In this document: piece after piece, positions 28,996 through 36,712 of the stretch | Layout of the letters: every line of letters starts with the position of its first letter | Numbering within the stretch: the first letter of the stretch is position 1 | DNA from: Candidatus Poribacteria bacterium | GTDB lineage: Bacteria > Poribacteria > WGA-4E > GCA-2687025 | Direction: 5' to 3' | NCBI GenBank assembly: GCA_018644665.1 | Contig: JABGQA010000094.1 | Location: forward strand, 62,001 to 126,000 | Length of the DNA stretch: 64,000 nucleotides | Notes under the pieces: model-generated | The model's input: only the letters and a program-made list of their open reading frames with translations | The model's database searches: none | What the model was told of the DNA's origin: nothing | Translations under genes and position numbers: made by a program

Positions 28996-29975
28996 AGGCG
29001 CTGGTCACCGGCGCTAACGGCTTCGTCGGCAGTCACTTAGTCGACGCTCTCGTGGCGCGCGGTGACGACGTCACGTGCATCGTGCGTCCTACGAGCGACC
29101 TCACCTGGCTGGACACGCAGTCCGTCGCCATAGTGCATGGGGACGTCACCAACGCCGACGCTCTTGCCGCGGCGGTCGCGGGTGTCGATGTCGTCTTTCA
29201 CCTCGCAGCGATGCTCCGCGGTAGGGACTACGCTGCGTACTACCGCGTCAACGCCGAGGGCGCGCGCAACGTCGCTCAGGCGTGTCGGCGCTCCGCCGAC
29301 GGCCCTCCGCGCCTTGTGTATTGCAGTAGTCAGGCCGCCGCAGGCCCGAGCGTCGACGGGCGCCGGCGGACGGAGGGCGACGCCCCGGCCCCCGTGAGCG
29401 ACTACGGCCGCAGCAAGCTCGAAGGGGAGCGCGCTGTAGCCGAGGTCGCCGAGGGCGCGTTCCCGCACGTCGCGTTGCGACCCCCAGCGGTCTACGGGCC
29501 CCGCGACACCGACATCCTCATCTACTTCAGGATGATTTCCCGAGGCATTGCGCCTTTCGTGGGCGATGGGCGCCAGGCGTTCGATCTCATGTATGTCGCC
29601 GATCTCGTATCCGCGTTCCTCATGGTGGCCACAAACCCCGATGCGGTTGGCTCCGTCTACTATGTGAACGACGACGCCGAGCACACATGGCGCTCGATGG
29701 CGGCCGACATCGGGCGGGTGCTGGGGAGGCGCGCGCTGCCTCTGCCGATCCCCCTGCCGGCTATCGCGGTCGTGGCCCGTGTGGCGGAGTTCGCAGCTGC
29801 CGCCCGAGGGGTCGCGCCGGTGATCCACCGGCAGAAGGTCACCGAGTTCCGCCAGGCCGCGTGGCAGTGCGACAGCTCGCGCATCCGCGAGGAACTGGGC
29901 TTCAAGAGCGAATACGACGTCGAGCACGGCATGCGGGAGACGGCGCGATGGTACCGCGATCAGGGCTGGCTATGA
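28992..29975 (+). CDS. NAD(P)-dependent epimerase/dehydratase (extended SDR)
   Basis: 327 aa. The Rossmann motif TGANGFVG (residues 6-13), Asp51 (HGDVTN), Ser112/113 and the catalytic Tyr138/Lys142 (YGRSK) are all present. The family oxidises, epimerises or dehydrates nucleotide sugars or reduces sterol-like or dihydroflavonol-like ketones. The C-terminal hydrophobic part (IPLPAIAVVARVAEF) resembles 3-beta-HSD/NAD-epimerase members that act on lipid or isoprenoid substrates. Both ends overlap neighbours by ATGA, so its expression is coupled to the secreted proteins around it. Confidence 0.88.
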   Translation: MKALVTGANGFVGSHLVDALVARGDDVTCIVRPTSDLTWLDTQSVAIVHGDVTNADALAAAVAGVDVVFHLAAMLRGRDYAAYYRVNAEGARNVAQACRRSADGPPRLVYCSSQAAAGPSVDGRRRTEGDAPAPVSDYGRSKLEGERAVAEVAEGAFPHVALRPPAVYGPRDTDILIYFRMISRGIAPFVGDGRQAFDLMYVADLVSAFLMVATNPDAVGSVYYVNDDAEHTWRSMAADIGRVLGRRALPLPIPLPAIAVVARVAEFAAAARGVAPVIHRQKVTEFRQAAWQCDSSRIREELGFKSEYDVEHGMRETARWYRDQGWL

Positions 29976-31594
29976 CCGGCGGCCTGGCTGCACGCGTAGC
30001 CATGTGGACGGCGGTGGCCGTGGTGGCTGCAGCCGGGTGCGGGGCGGGTCCACCTGGGGAGTTGGCGCCTGTCGAGCGCGGGACGGCGGCGCGTGCGAGG
30101 CCGCCGGTGGTAGGGGCCTACGTTACATACCACGCCCATTCGCGTGTGGTCACGATCGGCAACGCCCTGTTGGCCCGGCGCCTCAAGATCGCCGACGACG
30201 ATATAGGGTTCGGCAGCGTCTCGCTGCGGTCGCTGCCCACGGGGGTCGAGATCCTCTCAGGGCCGCAACACGACTTCGCGCTGTCGGTCGGGGGCCGTTC
30301 GTACACCACTGGAAACGGGTCACTGCAGTACATTCGGCACGACACGTCCTCGGACGGCCGTGGCGGGCAGAGCCTGCGCTTGTACCTGCGACCCATTGTG
30401 CCGGGCGGACCCGACGCCGCGCCGTTCGAGCTGACGGTCGTCTATGAGGTCGCCAAGGACGAGCCGATCATCCAGACGTGGGGCGAGGTCGCGAACCATG
30501 GCGACGTGCCGCTCCTCATCGAGGACGCGGCTACGCAGATTACCACTGTGGCGCCGGACGCAGCATACGTGTGGCGGCGTGGCGGCCGTGCCGCTACCAC
30601 AACTCTCCCAGTCGCCGGGGGCGCCGAACACGGCCTCGTCTGGCTGCGTTCGTCCACTGGGCGGCACGGGCCGCTCATAGTTGGTCTAGCAAGTGCCGTG
30701 CCGGGCCCGCTGAAGCGCATCGCGGCGGACCGTGCCGGTGGCGTCGCAGTGGGCATGGCCGCCCGCAGCGGCGGGATATGGGTCCAGCCGCGTCAGACAG
30801 TCGCGCTCCCGTCCGCGTACGTCTGGGCGTCCGTCGGGCCGCTTGTCGCTCAGGCGGCGCGGGACTGGATGGACGCCATTGACCTCGCGCGGCGCTCTAT
30901 CGATGCGGCGGGGTCTGTCGACGACGTGAGTGTCGCCGACGGCGAGTTGAACGCGACATGGCTGGAGTCGCGCGCGCCGGACGCCATCGTCTGCGTGCCG
31001 TACGCTTGGCAGTCCGCGTGGGACGACGACGACGAACGCGACCGTGTCACCGCCGCGACGAGGACCATTGCCGAGAGCGGCCGAAGAGTCGGGCTTCACG
31101 TCCCGGTTGCGTGGCTTCCCGACGGCGGCGCGCTCGCGGCCGACGGCACGTTCGCCCTGACGACAGCCGTTGGTGACCGCTTCTCGGCGTCGTGGAGGGG
31201 CCGACCTGGGATGGTGGCGTCGCTGTCGTCGGGCTACGGCGAGCTGGCGCTACGGTCGCTCGTCGCGCTCGTGGACGATCTCGGACTGCACGCCGTGCTC
31301 CTTGACGGCCCTGTGACCGCGCCGGTAGACTCCGGCGGGTCGGCCGACGATCCCCTGCAAGTCGGGTGGGGTTCCTGGGACGGCCTTCTGCGGCTCGTGA
31401 CCGGCCTGAAACGCGAGCGCCCGGACATCCACATAGGCGTGTCGGCAAGCACGTACGGCCAGGACGACGGGTTCGACGTCGCCCTGCACCCGACCTCCTT
31501 TCTGTGGCAGTACGGGCGGACGGCCAACTATGACGGGTTCTGGCGCACCGTCGAGAGGGCGCCCATATCCGGTGGAGGATCCCTAGACCCTTGA
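29972..31594 (+). CDS. Lipoprotein with GH36-like beta-sandwich/TIM-barrel look, function unknown
   Basis: 540 aa. The N-terminus has a hydrophobic stretch ending AAAGC (lipobox). Residues about 40-280 are beta-rich with the feel of a mutarotase or GH36 N-domain (VTIGNALLARRLKI, LTVVYEVAKDEPIIQTWGEV). Residues 300-540 look like an alpha/beta barrel, with a possible acidic catalytic site at HAVLLDGPV and GWGSWDGLL. It could be an alpha-galactosidase-type enzyme; this is inference from pattern, not a certain family match. ATG 29972 overlaps the upstream stop; ATG 30002 would also keep the lipobox. Confidence 0.7.
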   Translation: MTGGLAARVAMWTAVAVVAAAGCGAGPPGELAPVERGTAARARPPVVGAYVTYHAHSRVVTIGNALLARRLKIADDDIGFGSVSLRSLPTGVEILSGPQHDFALSVGGRSYTTGNGSLQYIRHDTSSDGRGGQSLRLYLRPIVPGGPDAAPFELTVVYEVAKDEPIIQTWGEVANHGDVPLLIEDAATQITTVAPDAAYVWRRGGRAATTTLPVAGGAEHGLVWLRSSTGRHGPLIVGLASAVPGPLKRIAADRAGGVAVGMAARSGGIWVQPRQTVALPSAYVWASVGPLVAQAARDWMDAIDLARRSIDAAGSVDDVSVADGELNATWLESRAPDAIVCVPYAWQSAWDDDDERDRVTAATRTIAESGRRVGLHVPVAWLPDGGALAADGTFALTTAVGDRFSASWRGRPGMVASLSSGYGELALRSLVALVDDLGLHAVLLDGPVTAPVDSGGSADDPLQVGWGSWDGLLRLVTGLKRERPDIHIGVSASTYGQDDGFDVALHPTSFLWQYGRTANYDGFWRTVERAPISGGGSLDP

Positions 31595-32625
31595 GTGGAA
31601 TTCGCCGAGCCCTCGCATGCGCCGCGGCCGTCGCGATGCTCGCTGGCTGCGACCGTCTGCCCATCGAAATCGACGGTGGACGCGACATCGCTCCCCCGAT
31701 CGCGTTCACCGGTCCTGCGCCACGGTGGATCACATGGACCGCGGACGGCCAGCACGCCGCGTTTGAGTTGGGTGGGCAGCTCGTTGTCGCGACGGGCGCC
31801 GACATGAAGGACGCGGTCGCGATCACGGGTCACTCGACGTACGGCCACCCCTCGTGGTCGCCCGACGGCAAGGAACTCGTGTACGACCATCCGAGGGAGC
31901 GCTTCCGGCAGGCCACGCTGTGGATACGCGCTGCGCGGCCAGAAGACGTGGGTGAGGACGAGGTCGTAGAGCCGCCTCGCCAGCTCGCTGACGTGCCGCG
32001 TCGCGATTGGATGCCCGTGTGGTCGCCTCGGGGCGACTGGATCGCTTTCCACTCGACGCGCGACCCTGCGTCGCACGTCTGGTTCATGCGGCCGTCAGGC
32101 GACGGGGCGCGCTTCCTCGCCCCGGCTGTGTCGGAGGAGGGCAGCCTCGCATGGTCGCCCGACGGGTCGGAATTGGCGTATGTGTCGAGGGATGGCGGAA
32201 CGCCCGACATCTGGGGCGGCAGTCCTGACACGGGAGTCACACGCGTCATCGCTGGCGGCGCGGGCTCGCAGGCGCGCCCCCTGTGGCGCCCCGACGGCGC
32301 GGCCGTCGGCTGCCTGTCGAACGCCGCCGGTGAGTGGGACGTATGGTACCGGGAAGTCGGTGGTGCGACCGAGATGACGCGCATCACGGACACCGGCGAT
32401 GTCGTCCTCTTCAACTGGATCGCGGACGGCGACGCCGTAATGTTCCTGACGCGCGACCAGAAGCTATACGCGCAGCACGTGGAAGGCGACGCCGGCCCCG
32501 AGTTCCTTCGGGACGGGGTGGTGTTCTCCGCGTCTCCCGACGGGTCACGGTACATCCACGTTCAAGCGGTGGAGAACTACTTCCGCTACTTCGCGGATGT
32601 CTTCCCGGCCGACTTCCTGCCGTAG
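31591..32625 (+). CDS. TolB-like beta-propeller lipoprotein
   Basis: 344 aa. A TTG start overlaps the previous stop (TTGA); GGTGGAGG lies 12 nt upstream and no ATG or GTG would keep the signal. The lipobox is MLAGC. Repeated WD40/PD40 blades read WSPDGKELVY, WSPRGDWIAF and WSPDGSELAY, as in the TolB C-terminal propeller. The likely role is protein-protein or glycan contact at the envelope. It is the last gene of the four-gene operon. Confidence 0.85.
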   Translation: MSGIRRALACAAAVAMLAGCDRLPIEIDGGRDIAPPIAFTGPAPRWITWTADGQHAAFELGGQLVVATGADMKDAVAITGHSTYGHPSWSPDGKELVYDHPRERFRQATLWIRAARPEDVGEDEVVEPPRQLADVPRRDWMPVWSPRGDWIAFHSTRDPASHVWFMRPSGDGARFLAPAVSEEGSLAWSPDGSELAYVSRDGGTPDIWGGSPDTGVTRVIAGGAGSQARPLWRPDGAAVGCLSNAAGEWDVWYREVGGATEMTRITDTGDVVLFNWIADGDAVMFLTRDQKLYAQHVEGDAGPEFLRDGVVFSASPDGSRYIHVQAVENYFRYFADVFPADFLP

Positions 32626-32718
32626 TCAACGGCCCGTGCAGATTCGGTACCGCCGGACGTGGCTATCGGCTAGGAGGCGTGCACGGCTGCAGCGTGCATG
32701 CCGATGGCAGGGAGCGGG

Positions 32719-32793
32719 TGGGGCCGGCGAGTGGAATCGAACCACCGACCCGCTGATTACGAATCAACTGCTCTACCTCTGAGCTACGCCGGC
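32719..32793 (-). tRNA. tRNA-Thr (anticodon CGU)
   Basis: A full cloverleaf reads on the minus strand: acceptor GCCGGCG with CGCCGGC, D-arm GCTC/GAGC, anticodon loop TTCGTAA, T-loop TTCGATT. CCA is encoded (32721-32719). The discriminator base is C, which is unusual. Confidence 0.95.
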
Positions 32794-32812
32794 CCACGGC
32801 GAAAGGAAGGTA

Positions 32813-32888
32813 TGGTGGCGAGAGGCAGAGTCGAACTGCCGACGCAGGGATTTTCAGTCCCTCGCTCTACCAACTGAGCTATCTCGCC
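32813..32888 (-). tRNA. tRNA-Phe (anticodon GAA)
   Basis: Minus-strand cloverleaf with acceptor GGCGAGA/TCTCGCC, anticodon loop CTGAAAA, T-loop TTCGACT, discriminator A and encoded CCA. It lies upstream of tRNA-Thr and is probably cotranscribed with it. Confidence 0.97.
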
Positions 32889-32919
32889 AGGCCTCGCACC
32901 TCCGTGCGAGCGCGCAACA

Positions 32920-32948
32920 ACCGTAACTCATGGGGTATGCCGAGTCAA
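32920..32948 (-). promoter_or_regulatory. Candidate promoter for the tRNA pair
   Basis: Minus-strand TTGACT (32948-32943) and TACGGT (32925-32920) are separated by 17 nt, about 30 nt before tRNA-Phe. Confidence 0.45.
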
Positions 32949-33073
32949 GGAAATCGCCGCGTGTTTTGGCCCCACGCGCCAGGTGCAAAGGCGTCGACAA
33001 ACGGGTACAATTGGCACCTATGTCGCCACGCTGGAGGGCGGCCGAGGCAATAGGGCTAGTAGGAGACCCACCA

Positions 33074-33916
33074 ATGAAGCGCCTGGCGTTTCTCTTGACG
33101 TGCGCCATCGCCACACAGATGGGTTGTGGCGGGGACGGTGACGAGAACGAAGTCCGTCCGGTGTCGGACTATTTCCCACTCGCCGTCGGCACGACGTGGG
33201 TATACGACGTAGGCTCGGGTACCGGCGACACCGCGCAGGAAGAAACGCGCACGACGACGGGCCTGAGCAGCCGCGCGGGTGTAGCTTGGTACAGAATCTC
33301 GATCGCCGCCGCGGACGGTTCCACCCAGGAGATTGAGGTTGCCGTCACCGACGGCAGCCTGGTGCGCCGCGCGCCGGGTGGCGGCGATGAAACGGTGCTT
33401 CTGCGGGAGCCGGTCATACCCGGCACTCAGTGGCTGAACGAACTGCCAGAAGTGCCGGCGGCCGACGACACGCCGACGGACGGAACGGCTGACGGAACCG
33501 CTGACGGCACGGAGGCCCCGGCCGAAACGGTCGCGGCGGCGCCGGCGCAGGACGGCGAGACGCCCGACGAGGACCCGAACGACCCGGATGCCGACACGGT
33601 CGACGAGGACAGCCATGCTGACGGCGAAGTCTCCGCACTCTACGAGATTCTGTCGGCTTCGGACGTAGTCGTCACACCTCTGGCTACGTACACGGATGTC
33701 GTCACGGTCCGTGGGTTGACGCAGGGCGTCGACGTGGTGTTCTACCAGTTCGCGCCGGAGATTGGGCTCGTGCGCTCCATCACCGAGCCAGTAACTACCG
33801 ACGCGCCTGACGCCCCGACCGGCGGCGCCGACGCGAGCATACTGCAGCTTCAGGAGTTCTCCGACGAGCCCATCGTGGCCGAGGAGACCGAAGACGACAC
33901 GACCACAGCGCCTTGA
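33074..33916 (+). CDS. Acidic lipoprotein of unknown function
   Basis: 280 aa from ATG 33074, with AGGAG 8 nt upstream. A signal peptide ends TQMGC (lipobox-like). Residues about 30-125 and 190-240 are beta-rich (YFPLAVGTTWVYDV opens a domain common in secreted hypothetical proteins). They flank a low-complexity stretch rich in Asp, Thr, Glu and Ala at about 135-185 (repeats of DGTADGT). No catalytic motif is visible. It overlaps the next gene by TTGA and heads a five-gene run. Confidence 0.78.
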   Translation: MKRLAFLLTCAIATQMGCGGDGDENEVRPVSDYFPLAVGTTWVYDVGSGTGDTAQEETRTTTGLSSRAGVAWYRISIAAADGSTQEIEVAVTDGSLVRRAPGGGDETVLLREPVIPGTQWLNELPEVPAADDTPTDGTADGTADGTEAPAETVAAAPAQDGETPDEDPNDPDADTVDEDSHADGEVSALYEILSASDVVVTPLATYTDVVTVRGLTQGVDVVFYQFAPEIGLVRSITEPVTTDAPDAPTGGADASILQLQEFSDEPIVAEETEDDTTTAP

Positions 33917-34860
33917 CGCGAGACATCGATCGTCGGGGCTTCATTCGGCCCGCGGGCACTCTTGGCGCCGCGGCGGCCCTCGGCGTCCGTCGCGGCCTCG
34001 CTGTCCCGCTGGAGGGCGACCCGCTCGTAGTTGCCCTGCGTGACAGCCTGACGCCGGCCCAGGCGTCACGCTTCTTACTGCCGTGGAGTGACCCGCGGCG
34101 GACCCATGCCGCGAACAACTGGCATGTGGTCCCCGAGACCATCGGCCGCGCCTACTCAACCGACCAACGACAGCTCATCTCCGACATCGTGCGGTCCCTC
34201 ACCAGCGACGACGGCCATGATCGCCTCACGCGGTCGATGCGGGACGATGCTGGCGGCATCGACAACTACTCCGCGGCTCTCTTCGCGGACGACTCCGACC
34301 GACTTGCGTTCGTGCTGACCGGTCGTCATATGACGATGCGCGCGGATGCTGGGGCGTCCGGCGCGCCTTTCGGCGGACCGGTGTTCTACGGCCACGCGGT
34401 GGAGTTCAATGAACGCCCCGAACACCCAGGCAACGTGTGGTGGCGCCATGCACGGGCCGCGAGCGAAGTCTACTACGCCCTGGATGAGGCCGACCGGGAA
34501 GTTGCTCTCGTCGCCGGGCCGTCCCCGCGAGATGTCGAGCACTCCGTTCGCCTTGACGGCGCCGGCCGCACTCCGTCAGGGGTGTCGGTGGGCGCGTTGG
34601 CGGACGACCAGCAGAAGCTCGTGTCCGGTGTCCTCGACGAGATGCTCGCGCCTTACCGAGAGCTAGACGTCGACGCTGTGTGGAAGTCCATCCAGGCCAA
34701 CGGTGGTGTCGGCGGCCTTCGCCTGACGTTCTACTCGGATGGCGATCTCCCGGACGAGAGCGGCGTTTGGGATCGGTGGAAGGTCGAAGGGCCGGGTCTC
34801 GCGTGGTACTTCCGGGGTTCGCCGCATGTGCATGCGTGGCTGAACGTCGGGGCCGCCTGA
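33913..34860 (+). CDS. DUF3500-like protein with possible Tat signal
   Basis: 315 aa. A TTG start overlaps the upstream stop (TTGA); no alternative start keeps the N-terminus. The N-terminus DRRGFIRPAG followed by an alanine-rich stretch resembles a weak twin-arginine signal. The body has DUF3500 hallmarks: SLTPAQ, FVLTGRHMTMR, GPVFYGHAVEF and a C-terminal HVHAWLNV. DUF3500 has no known activity; the conserved His residues suggest a metal site. It is followed by a phytanoyl-CoA dioxygenase gene 10 nt downstream. Confidence 0.75.
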   Translation: MTRDIDRRGFIRPAGTLGAAAALGVRRGLAVPLEGDPLVVALRDSLTPAQASRFLLPWSDPRRTHAANNWHVVPETIGRAYSTDQRQLISDIVRSLTSDDGHDRLTRSMRDDAGGIDNYSAALFADDSDRLAFVLTGRHMTMRADAGASGAPFGGPVFYGHAVEFNERPEHPGNVWWRHARAASEVYYALDEADREVALVAGPSPRDVEHSVRLDGAGRTPSGVSVGALADDQQKLVSGVLDEMLAPYRELDVDAVWKSIQANGGVGGLRLTFYSDGDLPDESGVWDRWKVEGPGLAWYFRGSPHVHAWLNVGAA

Positions 34861-34870
34861 GGAGGCGCAC

Positions 34871-35716
34871 ATGCTGAGCGACGCCGACATCGGTCGGTTT
34901 GGTGACGAAGGCTTCCTCGTTGTCGACGACGTCCTGTCGCCCGACGAGGTCCACGATCTCCGTGACGTGTGCGACTCCGACGAGGTCACCGACGGTCTCA
35001 AACTCGCCGGATACGACCGGAAGGTCGTCCACCTCCTCGAACTGACGACACGTCATCCGGCGCTCCGCGCGTTGGCGAGCGACCCGCGGATCGTGGACCG
35101 GGTCTCGCGGCTAATCGGGCCGGACGTACAGCTGCAACACTCCAAGCTGACGACCAAGCCACCCGTGCAGGGGCACGGCGCGTTCGACTGGCATCAGGAC
35201 TTCGCGTACTTTCCCCACACCAACACCGATCTGGTTGCCGTGATGGTGATGCTGGACGATGCGACGCCGGAGAACGGGTGTATGTCCATCGTGCGCGGCA
35301 GCCACGTCGGTGGGTTGCTGGACCACTCCAAGGGCGGGTGGTTCGCGGGCGCCTGTCAGGACGAACAGGCCGCGTCCGACAAGTCCCGTGTCGCTGCTCT
35401 GACGCCTAAGGCGGGTGGCATCAGCATCCACCACTGCATGAGCCTCCACGGTTCACCAGAGAATGCGTCCGGCCGTCCCCGTCGTGGGATCGTGTACCAG
35501 TACCGCGCTGCCGACGCGTTCCAGCTAGGAGGCCACCTGTTCCTGGATACGGGCTATCAGGTACGCGGCCGGCCGGCATCGTGCGTCCGATGTGACGAAG
35601 GCGTCCACGAACTCCCCAAGTGGCAAGGCATGTCCCCGGCGCATGGGAGCGTCTGGGGGCAGGCCGGAGACCTGGCTGCGCGCTGGAACCGTGAGCGAGA
35701 CGTGGGACAACAGTGA
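34871..35716 (+). CDS. Phytanoyl-CoA dioxygenase (PhyH) family Fe(II)/2-oxoglutarate oxygenase
   Basis: 281 aa, full length for the family. The iron triad is visible: His108 and Asp110 (WHQDF) and His193 (SLHGS). An Arg for 2-oxoglutarate lies in RPRRGIVYQYR (204/205). The fold supports hydroxylation of an acyl-CoA or small molecule; the substrate is unknown. PhyH paralogues are notably abundant in Poribacteria. GAGG lies 4-8 nt before ATG 34871. The gene overlaps the next by GTGA. Confidence 0.9.
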   Translation: MLSDADIGRFGDEGFLVVDDVLSPDEVHDLRDVCDSDEVTDGLKLAGYDRKVVHLLELTTRHPALRALASDPRIVDRVSRLIGPDVQLQHSKLTTKPPVQGHGAFDWHQDFAYFPHTNTDLVAVMVMLDDATPENGCMSIVRGSHVGGLLDHSKGGWFAGACQDEQAASDKSRVAALTPKAGGISIHHCMSLHGSPENASGRPRRGIVYQYRAADAFQLGGHLFLDTGYQVRGRPASCVRCDEGVHELPKWQGMSPAHGSVWGQAGDLAARWNRERDVGQQ

Positions 35717-36675
35717 CGGGACGGAGCCCGATGGGATTCCCACGGCAGGTAGGAGAGGCGGGAGCCCTAGATCCACGCGTGACGGCACTGCTCCCGCCCG
35801 CGGATGCGCCCGCCCCGGAGGCGCTGCCCGTCGCTGAGTTCCGCGCGGGCATCATGGACATCGTCCTCGCGACCGCCGGCGCCCCGCATCGTGTGCATCG
35901 CGTGGCCGACGTCGACATCCCGGGGGCGGCGGGCGACATCGCCGCGCGTGTCTACTCGCCCGCGGCCGATGGGCCGGCGCCGACTCTCGTGTACTTCCAC
36001 GGTGGCGGGTGGGTCGTTCTGGGAATCGACTCGCACGACCACGTGTGCCGGTCTCTTGCGGTCAAGGCGAACTGCACCGTCGTATCGGTCGACTACCGCT
36101 TGGCCCCAGAACACCCCTTCCCAGCCGCCGCGGACGACTGCTACGTCGCCACACAGTGGGCCGCCGAGGAGTTGGGAGCGACAGCAATAGCGGTTGGCGG
36201 CGACAGCGCCGGCGGTAACCTGGCCGCCGTGACGGCGCTGATGGCACGGGACAGAGGCGGCCCGGACATCTGCCACCAGCTTCTGATCTATCCGGTCGCG
36301 AACGTGGCGAGCTTCGACACGCCGAGTTACGAGCGGTACGCCACCGATCACGGACTGACCGCGAGTCTGATGCGTTGGTTCGGCGCCCAGTACGCCCCGG
36401 CCGTCGGTCAGGCGTTGGACCCCTACGTGTCGCCGCTCCTCGCGACCGACCTCACGGGCCTCCCGCCCGCCCAGGTGATCACCGCGGAGTTCGACGTGTT
36501 GCGCGACGAGGGGGAGGCGTACGCGCAGCGCCTGGCCGACGCGGGGGTCGGGGTGGACAGCGTTCGATACAACGGCGTGCATCACGGTTTCTTCATCATG
36601 GACGCGGCCCTCGACCAGGCCGTCCATGCGCAGGAAGATGCGGCGCGCGCGCTACGTCTAGCATTCGACGCGTAG
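35713..36675 (+). CDS. HSL-type alpha/beta hydrolase (esterase/lipase)
   Basis: 320 aa. It carries the hormone-sensitive-lipase oxyanion motif HGGGW (96-100), the nucleophile in GDSAGG (Ser165), an acid in TAEFDVLRDEG (about Asp261) and the His in HHGF (about 291). It is predicted to hydrolyse short acyl esters in the cytoplasm; no signal is present. GTG 35713 overlaps the previous stop; ATG 35731, with GGAG only 4 nt upstream, is the alternative start. It may process a product of the upstream oxygenase (inference). Confidence 0.9.
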   Translation: MTGRSPMGFPRQVGEAGALDPRVTALLPPADAPAPEALPVAEFRAGIMDIVLATAGAPHRVHRVADVDIPGAAGDIAARVYSPAADGPAPTLVYFHGGGWVVLGIDSHDHVCRSLAVKANCTVVSVDYRLAPEHPFPAAADDCYVATQWAAEELGATAIAVGGDSAGGNLAAVTALMARDRGGPDICHQLLIYPVANVASFDTPSYERYATDHGLTASLMRWFGAQYAPAVGQALDPYVSPLLATDLTGLPPAQVITAEFDVLRDEGEAYAQRLADAGVGVDSVRYNGVHHGFFIMDAALDQAVHAQEDAARALRLAFDA

Positions 36676-36712
36676 CGAGACGGGTCGCCGAGGTCGGATA
36701 GGGAGGGATTCC

